This document shows, in pieces, positions 25,458 to 64,000 of a stretch of 64,000 bases of DNA. Each line of letters opens with the position of its first letter. Positions within the stretch are counted from its first letter, which is position 1. The notes under the pieces are model-generated. The model ran no database searches and was not told where the DNA came from. It saw only the letters and a list, made by a program, of their open reading frames with translations. Position numbers and translations under genes: made by a program. Origin of the DNA: Mya arenaria (lineage: Eukaryota; Mollusca; Bivalvia; Myida; Myidae); assembly GCF_026914265.1 (NCBI RefSeq), contig NC_069132.1:70756993-70820992 (forward strand), read 5' to 3'.

Positions 25458-25539
25458 CGACGAGGATGAGATTCGAACTCACGCGGGGAGACCCCAATGG
25501 ATTAGCAGTCCATCGCCTTAACCACTCGGCCACCTCGTC
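25458..25539 (-). tRNA. tRNA-Ser(GCT), consensus copy in the duplicated unit
   Basis: Identical to the copy 1,251 bp upstream, including flanks and the oligo-T stop; anticodon GCT. Confidence 0.96.
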
Positions 25540-27017
25540 GCTATTTCCAACTAGAGGACCTCATATAATATAGATAAAATACCATTGTGCAATAAAAACA
25601 TATGTTGATTTAAGTTGTTCCTTCTTTATTTGCACATTTCATAGATATTGCGTTGAATTAACCAATGATGAAATTATATGGATATATATATTTATTTCGG
25701 TAAACAATGTTTACAACATGGAAACAGTATGCATGTGTAAAATCAAGCATAAGTTTAAAGACCATGTCAACAACATTATACATAAAGGATATCAGAGACA
25801 ATATATTACTATTCCCTTATTTTCATTGTGATCTTTTCGTTTTTAACCATATATCATTTAAAAAGGTAGATAATAAAGGGTTCATTCTAATTTAATGAAA
25901 CTTTTCATAAAGCACATGGAAATATTGCAGGCGATAAATTGGATTTATTCGACGAGGATGAGATTCGAGCTCAGGCGGTGAGACTCAAATGCATATGCAC
26001 TCCTCGCCTTAGCCACGTGGATCTTATTATGTGACATCTGTGCATGGGTGTAAAAACAAGCATAAGTGTAAAGACCATGTCAACTACATTTTACATAAAG
26101 GATATCAGAGACAAAATACTATTATTCCCTTATTTTCATTTTGATATTTTCGTTTCAAAAAATATATCATTTAAAGAAAGTAGATAATGAGGGTTGCATT
26201 CTAATTTAATGAAACTTTTAATAAAACACATGGAAATATTGCGGGCGATAACAGGATTTCTTTGACGAGGATGAGATTCGAGCTCAGTCGGCGAGACACA
26301 AATGCATATGCACTCCTCGCCTTAGCCAAATCTTATTGTGTGACATTTGAAGATTCTTTTACTCGTTTTGTTTTTCCTTAATTTTAACGACTGCTTGATT
26401 TCGAAGTAAAATGTTCCGACGAGGATGAGATTCGAACTCACGCGGGGAGACCCAACACCTCGTCGTTGTGCCATGTTAGAATACATCATTGAAATAGAAA
26501 AAGTACCAATGTATAATATAAAATATGTCGACTGGAGTGTTTCCTGAATAAATGAAAGATTTCATAAATATTGCGTCCGTTTATTTTTTTCTTTCATTTT
26601 ACACATTGATTGAGTGTAAGGTGAAAACCTTTTTTTATTTCCCTTCCCTCAATTGACCATTGTCAATGTTAAGTTCTTCGAATAAAAAAAAACTGTCGAT
26701 GAGGATGAGATTCGAACTCACCCGGGCTGTCCGCAAGAAAAGTACATTCCATCGCCTTAACCACACGGCCACCTCGTGGTATTATTCATATTGAGTACCT
26801 CATTAAATTCTGATAGGCATCGCACCATTGTGCAATAGATAAACAAATAAAAACTGGAGTGTTTCCTGAATAAATTTCGCATAAAATTCATTTATATTAC
26901 GTCGATTTCAATCTTTTTCACTAATATAAAATATTGTGTGATTTCTGAAAAGTCCTTTTTTTGTTTTCCTTACTTATATTTTGTCTATGTTAGATCTTCA
27001 ATATAAAAAAATTGGTT

Positions 27018-27099
27018 CGACGAGGATGAGATTCGGACTCACGCGGGGAGACCCCAATGGATTAGCAGTCCATCGCCTTAACCACTCGGCCACCTCGTC
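27018..27099 (-). tRNA. tRNA-Ser(GCT) with a T-loop change
   Basis: As the consensus, but the T loop reads TCCGAAT instead of TTCGAAT, changing the invariant position 55 and the B box. Function doubtful. Confidence 0.75.
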
Positions 27100-27664
27100 G
27101 CTATTTCCATATAGAGTACCTCATATAATATAGATAAAATACCATTGTGCAATAAAAACATATGTTGATTTAAGTTGTTCCTGCTTCATTTGCACATTTC
27201 ATAGATATTGCGTTGAATTTACCAATGATGAAATTATATGGATATATATATTTATTTCGGTAAACAATGTTTTACAACATGGAAACAGTATGCATGTGTA
27301 AAATCAAGCATAAGTTTAAAGACCATGTCAACAACATTATACATGAAGGATATCAGAGACAATATATTATTATTCACTTATTTCCATTGTGATCTTTTCG
27401 TTTTTAACCATATATCATTTAAAAAGGTAGATAATAAAGGGTTCATTCTAATTTAATGAAACTTTTCATAAAGCACATGGAAATATTGCAGGCAATAAAT
27501 TGGATTTATTCGACGAGGATGAGATTTGATCTCAGGCGGCGAGACACAAATGCATATGCACTCCTCGCCTTAGCCACGTGGATCTTATTGTGTGACATGT
27601 GAAGATTCTTTGACTCGTTTTTTTCTTAATGTTAACGACTGCTTGATTTCGAAGTAAATTGTTC

Positions 27665-27746
27665 CGACGAGGATGAGATTCGAACTCACGCGGGGAGACC
27701 CCAATGGATTAGCAGTCCATCGCATTAACCACTCGGCCACCTCGTC
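27665..27746 (-). tRNA. tRNA-Ser(GCT) with a D-stem change
   Basis: As the consensus, but the D-stem 3' strand reads TGC instead of GGC, which breaks one D-stem pair. It occupies the slot used by class T in other units. Confidence 0.78.
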
Positions 27747-28913
27747 GCTATTTCCATACAGAGTACCTCATATAATGTAAATAAAAATACAATTGCGCAA
27801 TAAAAAATATACTTTGCTTTAAGTTGTTCCTGCTTCATTTGCACATTTCATAGATATTGCGTTGAATTTATCAATGATGAAATTAGATGGATATATACAT
27901 GAAACAATGTGTACAACATGGAAACAGTATGCATGTGTAAAAACAAGCATAAGTTTAAAGACCATGTCAACAACATTATACATAAAGGATATCAGAGACA
28001 ATATATTATTATTCCCTGATTTCCATTGTGATCTTTTCGTTTTTAATCATATATCATTTTAAAAAAAGTAGAAAATGAGGGGTTCATTCTAATTTAATGA
28101 AACTTTTAATAAAGCACATGGAAATATTGCAGGCGATAAACTGGATTTCTTCGACGAGGATGAGATTCGAGCTCAGGCAGCGAGACACAAATGCATATGC
28201 ACTCCTCGCCTTAGCCACGTGGATCTTATTGTGTGACATCTGAAGATTCTTTTACTCGTTTTGATTTTCCTTAATTTTAACGACTGCTTGATTTCGAAGT
28301 AAAATGTTCCGACGAGGATGAGATTCGAACTCACGCGGGGAGACCCACCACCTCGTCGTTGTGGCATCTTAGAATACATCATATAATTGAAATAGAAACA
28401 GTACCAATGTATAATATAAAATATGTCGACTGGAGTGTTTCCTGAGTAATTCAAACATTTCATAAATATTGCGTACGTTTCATCTTTTCGTTCATTTTAA
28501 AACACATTGATTGAGTGTAAGGTGAAAACCTTTTTTTATTTCCCTTCCCTCAATTGACCATTGTCAATGTTAAGTTCTTCGATTAAAAAAAACTGTCGAT
28601 GAGGATGAGATTCGAACTCAACCGGGCTATCCGCAAGAATTGAACATTTCATCGCCTTAACCACACGGCCACCTCGTGGTATTATCCATATTGAGTAACT
28701 CATATAATTCTGATAGGCACAGCACCATTATGCAATAGATAAACAAATATATACTTGAGTGTTTCCTGAATAAATTTTGCATTTCATTTATATTGCGTCG
28801 ATTTCAATCTTTTTCACTAATATAAAATATTGTGTGATTTCTGAAAAGTCCTTGTTTTGTTTTCCTTACTTATATTTTGTCTATGTTAGATATTTAATAT
28901 GAAAAAAATTGTT

Positions 28914-28995
28914 CGACGAGGATGAGATTCGAACTCACGCGGGGAGACCCCAATGGATTAGCAGTCCATCGCCTTAACCACTCGGTCACCTCGTC
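28914..28995 (-). tRNA. tRNA-Ser(GCT) with a change at position 10
   Basis: As the consensus, but G10 is A, weakening the first D-stem pair. Anticodon GCT. Confidence 0.8.
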
Positions 28996-29551
28996 GCTAT
29001 TTCCATATAGAGTACCTCATATAATTGACATATAAACAGTACCAATGTATAATATAAAATATGTCGACTGGAGTGTTTCCTGAGTAATTCAAACATTTCA
29101 TAAATATTGCGTACGTTTCATCTTTTCGTTCATTTTAAAACACATTGATTGAGTGTAAGGTGAAAACCTTTTTTATTTCCGTTTCCTCAATTGATAATTG
29201 TCAATGTTAAGTTTCTCGATTAAAAAACTGTCGATGAGGATGAGATTCGAACTCACCCGGGCTGTCCGCAAGAAAAGAACATTCCATCGCCTCAACCACA
29301 CGGCCACCTAAAAGTATTATCCATATTGAGTACCTCATATAATTCTGATAGGCATCGCACCATTGTGCAATAGATAAACAAGTATATACTGGAGTGTTTC
29401 CTGAATAAATTTCGCATAAATTTCATTTATATTGCGTCGATTTCAATCTTTTTCACTAATATAAAATATTGTGTGATTTCTGTGAAGTCCATGTTTTGTT
29501 TTCCTTACTTATATTTTGTCTATGTTAGATCTTCAATATAAAAAAATGGTT

Positions 29552-29633
29552 CGACGAGGATGAGATTCAAACTCACGCGGGGAGACCCCAATGGATTAGC
29601 AGTCCATCGCCTTAACCACTCGGCCACCTCGTC
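29552..29633 (-). tRNA. tRNA-Ser(GCT) with a T-loop change
   Basis: As the consensus, but the T loop reads TTTGAAT, changing the invariant C56. Function doubtful. Confidence 0.75.
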
Positions 29634-29769
29634 GCTATTTCCATATAGAGTATCTCATATAATATAGATAAAATACCATTGTGCAATAAAAACATACGTT
29701 GATTTAAGTTGTTCCTGCTTCATTTGCACATTTCATAGATATTGCGTTGAATTTACCAATAATGAAATT

Positions 29770-29811
<42 letters not shown>

Positions 29812-30229
29812 TTATTTCGGTAAAAAATGTTTACAACATGGAAATAGAATGCATGGGTGTAAAAACAAGCATAGACCAGTTTAAAGACCATGTCAACTAC
29901 ATTATATATATAGGATATCAGAGACAATAAATTATTATTCCCTTATTTCCATTGTGTTTTTTCGTTTTTAATCATATCATTTAAAAAAAGAAGATAATGA
30001 GGGTTTCATTCTAATTTTATGAAACTATTCATAAAGCACATGGAAATATTGCAGGCGATAAACTGGATTTATTCGACGAGGATGAGATTCGAGCTCAGGC
30101 GGCGAGACACAAATGCATATGCACTCCTCGCCTTAGCCACGTGGATCTTATTGTGTGACATCTGAAGATTCTTTTACTCGTTTTTTTTTCTTAATTTTAA
30201 CGACTGCTTTATTTCGAAGTAAAATGATC

Positions 30230-30311
30230 CGACGAGGATGAGATTCGAACTCATGCGGGGAGACCCCAATGAAATAGCTGTCCTTCGCCTTAACCACTCG
30301 GCCACCTCGTC
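30230..30311 (-). pseudogene. tRNA-Ser(GCT) copy with altered anticodon arm
   Basis: Acceptor, D and T arms match the consensus apart from a base in the T stem. The anticodon stem is changed and the loop reads CAGCTAT: GCT is kept but the invariant U33 is A. Probably non-functional. Confidence 0.7.
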
Positions 30312-30866
30312 GTTGTTTCATGTTAGAATACATCATATAATTGACATAGAAACAGTACCAATGTATAATATAAAATATGTCGACTGGAGTGTTTCCTGAG
30401 TAATTTGAACATTTCATGAATATTGCGTACGTTTCATCTTTTCGTTCATTTTAAAACACATTTATTGAGTGTTAGGTGAAAACCTTTTTTATTTTCGTGT
30501 CCTCAATTGATATTTGTCAATGTTAAGTTCTTCGATTAAAAAACTGTCGATGAGGATGAGATTCGAACTCACCCGGCTGTCCGCAAGAAAAAAACATTCC
30601 ATCGCCTTAACCACACGGCGACCTAGTGGTTTTATTCATATTGAGTACCTCATATAATTATGATAGGCACAGCACCATTGTGCAATAGATAAATAAGTAT
30701 ATACTGGAGTGTTTCCTGAATAAATTTCGCATAAATTTCATTTATATTGCGTCGATTTCAATCTTTTTCACTAATATAAAATATTGTGTGATTTCTGTGA
30801 AGTCCATGTTTTGTTTTCCTTACTTATATTTTGTCTATCTTAGATCTTCAATATAAAAAAATGGTT

Positions 30867-30948
30867 CGACGAGGATGAGATTCGAACTCACGCGGGGAGA
30901 CCCCAATGGATTAGCAGTCCATCGCCTTAACCACTCGGCCACCTCGTC
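30867..30948 (-). tRNA. tRNA-Ser(GCT), consensus copy
   Basis: Matches the consensus over 82 nt, with an oligo-T stop on the minus strand just after the 3' end. Confidence 0.97.
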
Positions 30949-31514
30949 GCTATTTCCATATAGAGTACCTCATATAATATAGATAAAATACCATTGTGCA
31001 ATAAAAACATATGTTGATTTAAGTTGTTCCTGCTTCATTTGCACATTTCATAGATATTGCGTTGAATTTACCTATGATGAAATTATATGGATATATATAT
31101 TTATTTCGGTAAACAATGTTTACAACATGGAAACAGTATGCATGTGTAAAATCAAGCATAAGTTTAAAGACCATGTCAACAACATTATACATAAAGGATA
31201 TCAGAGACAATATATTATTATTCACTTATTTCCATTGTGATATTTTCGTTTTTAACCATATATCATTTAAAAAGGTATAAAATAAAGGGTTCATTCTAAT
31301 ATAATGAAACTTTTCATAAAGCACATGGAAATATTGCAGGCGATAAACTGGATTTCTTTGACGAGGATGAGATTCGAGCTCAGGCGGCGAGACACAAATG
31401 CATATGCACTCCTCGCCTTAGCCACGTGGATCTTATTGTGTGACATGTGAAGATTCTTTTGCTCGTTTTTTTTACTTAATTTAAACGACTGCTTAATTTC
31501 GAAGTAAAACGTTC

Positions 31515-31596
31515 CGACGAGGATGAGATTCGAACTCACGCGGGGAGACCCCAATGGATTAGCAGTCCATCGCCTTAACCACTCGGCCACCTCGTC
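31515..31596 (-). tRNA. tRNA-Ser(GCT), consensus copy
   Basis: Matches the consensus over 82 nt but with the flanks of the T slot; four T follow the 3' end on the minus strand. The region from about 30960 to 31596 recurs about 648 bp downstream. Confidence 0.96.
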
Positions 31597-32160
31597 GCTA
31601 TTTCCAAATAGAGGACCTCATATAATATAGATAAAATACCATTGTGCAATAAAAACATATGTTGATTTAAGTTGTTCCTGCTTCATTTGCACATTTAAAG
31701 ATATTGCGTTGAATTTACCTATGATGAAATTATATGGATATATATATTTATTTCGGTAAACAATGTTTACAACATGGAAACAGTATGCATGTGTAAAATC
31801 AAGCATAAGTTTAAAGACCATGTCAACAACATTATACATAAAGGATATCAGAGACAATATATTATTATTCACTTATTTCCATTGTGATATTTTCGTTTTT
31901 AACCATATATCATTTAAAAAGGTATAAAATAAAGGGTTCATTCTAATATAATGAAACTTTTCATAAAGCACATGGAAATATTGCAGGCGATAAACTGGAT
32001 TTCTTTGACGAGGATGAGATTCGAGCTCAGGCGGCGAGACACAAATGCATATGCACTCCTCGCCTTAGCCACGTGGATCTTATTGTGTGACATCTGAAGA
32101 TTCTTTTGCTCGTTTTTTTTCTTAATTTTAACGACTGCTTAATTTCGAAGTAAAATGTTC

Positions 32161-32242
32161 CGACGAGGATGAGATTCGAACTCACGCGGGGAGACCCCAA
32201 TGGAATAGTTGTCCTTCGCCTTAACCACTCGGCCACCTCGTC
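32161..32242 (-). pseudogene. tRNA-Ser-like copy with anticodon ACT
   Basis: Acceptor, D and T arms match the consensus. The anticodon loop reads CAACTAT, giving ACT, again a serine anticodon, but U33 is A. Sister of the copy at 30230. Last module of the array; probably non-functional. Confidence 0.7.
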
Positions 32243-32810
32243 GTTGTATCATTTTAGAATACATCATATTATTTAGATTAAAAATAGCTCCATTGTGCAA
32301 TAAAACACATGCTTTTTGAGTTGCTTCATATGCACACTTCATACATATGGCATTGAATTTACCTTTGATGAAAATAGATAGATAGATATAATTATTTATT
32401 TCGGTAAACAATGTATAAAAGATAGAAAAGATATACATGATGGACCATATGAACTACATTGTTTACAAAGGTAATCACAAAAAAAGGATATTATAAATCC
32501 GTTAATTCACGTGTGGTTCTTTTTGTGTTTAACTATTGTACTTAAAGAAGTAGATATTGAAATGTTTGTAGATGTGAACTAAAAGGCAGAAAACAACGAA
32601 ATGACCCCGAAACCATCATAACCGCTTATAAGGCGGACTTCACCAACACCACTACCTCCCTTTTGTTTTCTCACCTTCTCGTAAGCTGTGAAACGTAGAC
32701 AACGCGGTTATCGCGTCAGGAATGTTCGTATTCAATCAATCGTTTTCGGCGGTCATTCTCATATAATAAACATGGTTTTTACATCTCCCATAACTGAAAA
32801 TCATGCAGCC
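32243..32810. other. Edge of the tRNA array and spacer
   Basis: Spacer sequence of the array type continues to about 32480, then unique-looking DNA. No gene seen. Confidence 0.5.
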
Positions 32811-33012
32811 ACCGTAACATAACATAACATAACAAAACATTACATAACACAATACAAGACAAGACAACACAACATTACATAACATAGCATAACATTACAC
32901 AACACAATACAAGTCAGACAACCCAACATTACATAACTTAACATAAAATTACATAACATAACATAACACAACACAGCACAACATAGCATAATATAATATA
33001 ACATGACATACT
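32811..33012. repeat. ATAAC-type pentanucleotide tract
   Basis: Imperfect runs of ACATA and ATAAC with variants such as ACAAG and ACAAC over about 200 bp. Simple sequence, no gene. Confidence 0.95.
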
Positions 33013-33129
33013 ATTGGATAATGTTATTTAAGGCCAACAGCCCAAAACACATACAGCAAATCGTAATATTGAGTAAAATAGTTTGATTAAAGCTAGAATG
33101 CGTGAGCCAGGTAGTCCGAAACAATTCAA

Positions 33130-33640
33130 GTCGTAGAAGATCGTAAGGTAAGAAGGTCAGTCAAGTAGCAGGTGAAACTCGTCTTCTACGACAGTGTATC
33201 CTGGTCTCTAACATAGTGGACATAATCGAAGTTCAAGTGTAGTCTTTTTTCTATCATAAGCGTATGTCCTGAGCATCTTAAGTTTGCAAAATAAGTCCTC
33301 TATTGGATTAGGTAGATCTATTGACAAATAGCGCTCTATATCCAGGATATTTTTATACAGTTTATCATGTTTAGCTTTCGGTGACGACTCTATATCTGTA
33401 TGCAACTTTTGTAGGAAACAGCCTTTCAACCTGTTCGTGAACATTTTCATAAATATGTTTGGTTGGCGAACATATTGTGTTATCCATGTCATGATATCAA
33501 AGGCCGTGTTCAAATATAATATTTTTAAGGTGTGTTGCCCAACTAATACGACCTGCATTATCCATATTCAAAAGCATACCACACTGTATATAATTTTGAT
33601 CCAATATCTTACACAATTTCGTAGTTAATCACACGTCATA
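33130..33640 (-). mobile_element. LINE fragment (C-terminal part of a reverse transcriptase protein)
   Basis: An open frame at 33558-33208 reads like the region after the reverse transcriptase domain of non-LTR elements: SPKAKHDKLYKNILDIERYL, then a CPLC knuckle. Beyond a TAG in the same frame, VEDEFHLLLD continues the CxxC...EDEFHxLLxC pattern of these proteins. Upstream, RISWATHLKNIIFEHG in another frame belongs to the same protein, so at least one frameshift and one stop are present. A dead, 5'-truncated copy. Confidence 0.7.
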
Positions 33641-34319
33641 GTAAACCTTAGTTTAGGCATAAAAATGAGCCAGCTAGGGTACTTAAATGACGACACAAGT
33701 TGTATTTCCCTGTAGCAACAACTTTAATAATGCCGTAACGGGTCCCCATTTCATAATACCATTACTTATTATCTGTCCGTATTAATGTTCATACAAGCGC
33801 TGTCACAAAACCTATCGCTAAGGTGTATTTGAGCTTGCATATTTCGGACAGTATCAGCGAAAAAAGCAATATCATCGGCACATAAATTTAACGCATAGAA
33901 ATTCCCCGTCTCCTCTCTTACGTAGATTCCACTTGATACCAATCTTTACTTTGCTGCTTTCAGGGGCCACTAACGAAATTTCCTATATATTGGAATGTGG
34001 AATTAAATTTGTAAGCTAGATAACACTGATTTTGTTGAGCTTCACGACCCCCAACACCATATATGGGTAGAAAGCCCCACGTGTGTACTTAACATTAAAC
34101 AAGGTAAGATAAGAGTTAAGTTTCTGCTTTGGATTTGTCGAATGCTAGCTTTCAAGGGATATGTATCTTTTTGATGGCAGGGCGTCGCTCTGAAGGCTCG
34201 GAAATAGAAAACACATCGGAGGCTTTGGAAACGTGAATTAGTGATCTATAACCTCAATAAAAATTAGAACGAAACTGTTGTCTGCCTCAGGATGTGTTTC
34301 GGCGTATATAGTACGAGAC
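33641..34319. other. Intergenic DNA upstream of dynein, no gene seen
   Basis: No exon, RNA gene or clear repeat recognised. Confidence 0.5.
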
Positions 34320-34424
34320 AAAGTCCCCGTATGTTATGTCACTTCCGCCCGTGACTCATTGGGACAAGTAAAATAATTTATTCGTCTGGAATCATAAAAT
34401 TTTCCAGAAAACTAAAACCGTGCC
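34320..34424 (+). promoter_or_regulatory. Probable proximal promoter/5' UTR of DYNC1H1
   Basis: Just upstream of the dynein ATG lie CACTTCCGCC (ETS-like on the other strand) and GTGACTCA (AP-1-like). The start context GTGCCATGG is good. No TATA box is placed convincingly, as is usual for housekeeping genes. Confidence 0.35.

Positions 34425-64000
<29,576 letters not shown>

Larger units (their letters stand above)
23328..25936. repeat. 1,251-bp direct duplication in the tRNA-Ser array
   Basis: Sequence from about 23328 recurs 1,251 bp downstream from about 24579, and the match runs to about 25936. By eye the two copies are identical, including every module and spacer, while the next unit diverges at several sites. 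This is either a very recent unequal crossover or an assembly duplication. Confidence 0.9.
23603..28357 (-). pseudogene. Four tRNA-Ser copies without D and anticodon arms (class T)
   Basis: Members: 23603-23650, 24854-24901, 26417-26464 and 28310-28357. Each is 48 nt instead of 82. The seven-base acceptor stem, the variable-arm remnant and the T arm remain; the D and anticodon arms are gone. The copies at 26417 and 28310 keep GACGAGG paired with CCTCGTC; those at 23603 and 24854 carry one base change in the stem. They sit where complete tRNA genes sit in other units, so one deletion spread with unit amplification. Confidence 0.85.
23887..30628 (-). pseudogene. Six rearranged tRNA-Ser copies (class R)
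   Basis: Members start at 23887, 25138, 26697, 28597, 29232 and 30548, each about 82 nt. D arm and T arm are recognisable, but the acceptor 3' strand reads CCTCATC and mispairs with the 5' strand, and the anticodon stem is weak. By alignment the anticodon position reads GTT in most and GTA at 26697. Probably not functional tRNAs. Confidence 0.75.
23448..32090 (-). pseudogene. Nine decayed tRNA-Ser copies (class G)
   Basis: Members start at about 23448, 24699, 25950, 26263, 27511, 28152, 30074, 31359 and 32007. The T-arm side (GAATCTCATCCTCGTCG type) is kept, the 5' acceptor and D arm are badly altered, and the anticodon region holds the self-complementary ATGCATATGCAT. Not expected to fold as tRNA. 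Confidence 0.75.
23195..32242 (-). repeat. Tandem array of 30 tRNA-Ser(GCT)-derived modules
   Basis: All modules face the minus strand. Map by plus-strand start, with S = tRNA-Ser(GCT) (one asterisk for an altered anticodon arm), T = copy lacking the D and anticodon arms, R and G = rearranged copies, P = shortened copy: P 23195; G 23448; T 23603; R 23887; S 24207; G 24699; T 24854; R 25138; S 25458; G 25950; G 26263; T 26417; R 26697; S 27018; G 27511; S 27665; G 28152; T 28310; R 28597; S 28914; R 29232; S 29552; G 30074; S* 30230; R 30548; S 30867; G 31359; S 31515; G 32007; S* 32161. The commonest order is G-T-R-S with steps near 155, 284, 320 and 492 bp; S can occupy the T slot. Spacers are conserved between units. 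Confidence 0.95.

Noticed and set aside
23469-32438. Many short minus-strand open frames in the tRNA array, some repeated with an offset of 1,251 bp
   Set aside because: They run across tRNA modules and spacers and recur only because the DNA is duplicated.
33208-33558. Possible host gene of 116 codons
   Set aside because: The pattern with CPLC and a following EDEFHxLL block fits the C-terminal region of LINE proteins, and the frame is interrupted.

Overview
The window is eukaryotic, AT-rich and animal. It carries an intron-rich cytoplasmic dynein heavy chain gene, an animal-type two-pore channel gene and an intronless Toll-like receptor. The repeat families in the introns and the TLR type suggest a mollusc, most likely a bivalve. 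That placement is inference; no species can be named from the sequence alone.

Layout. Positions 1-3699 are a 50-bp tandem satellite that runs off the left edge. From 4151 to 6771 (+) lies a five-exon gene of unknown function whose last exon contains an 84-bp coding minisatellite. It converges tail to tail on a 20-exon two-pore channel gene (TPC3-like, 7217-20546, -). A complete single-exon Toll-like receptor (8446-10755, +) sits inside one intron of that channel, on the opposite strand. From 20547 to about 23190 is intergenic DNA with a ~50-bp minisatellite and a perfect GC-rich hairpin. From 23195 to 32242 is an array of 30 modules derived from tRNA-Ser(GCT), all on the minus strand: 4 copies have the full consensus, 4 carry one change, 2 have altered anticodon arms, and 20 are shortened or rearranged. 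A pentanucleotide-rich tract and a LINE fragment follow. From 34425 to the right edge is the 5' half of DYNC1H1: 43 exons that all join in frame, about 2,428 codons, ending inside AAA2. Its introns hold several ~0.6-1.3 kb inverted-repeat-ended elements with internal tandem repeats.

The most unusual feature is a 28-bp minisatellite at 49886-51297. Its unit is the last 14 bases of DYNC1H1 exon 18 plus the first 14 bases of the following intron, repeated 50 times, so the 5' splice site itself has been amplified. Other points of note are the module map of the tRNA-Ser array (units of G-T-R-S order, with a 1,251-bp duplication that looks identical), a canonical EF-hand loop and an unusual second selectivity filter in the two-pore channel, and higher-order structure in several minisatellites.

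The protein genes are not linked by function as far as can be seen: dynein is a microtubule motor, the two-pore channel an endolysosomal or plasma-membrane cation channel, and the TLR an innate immune receptor. What unites the window is tandem amplification at many scales.
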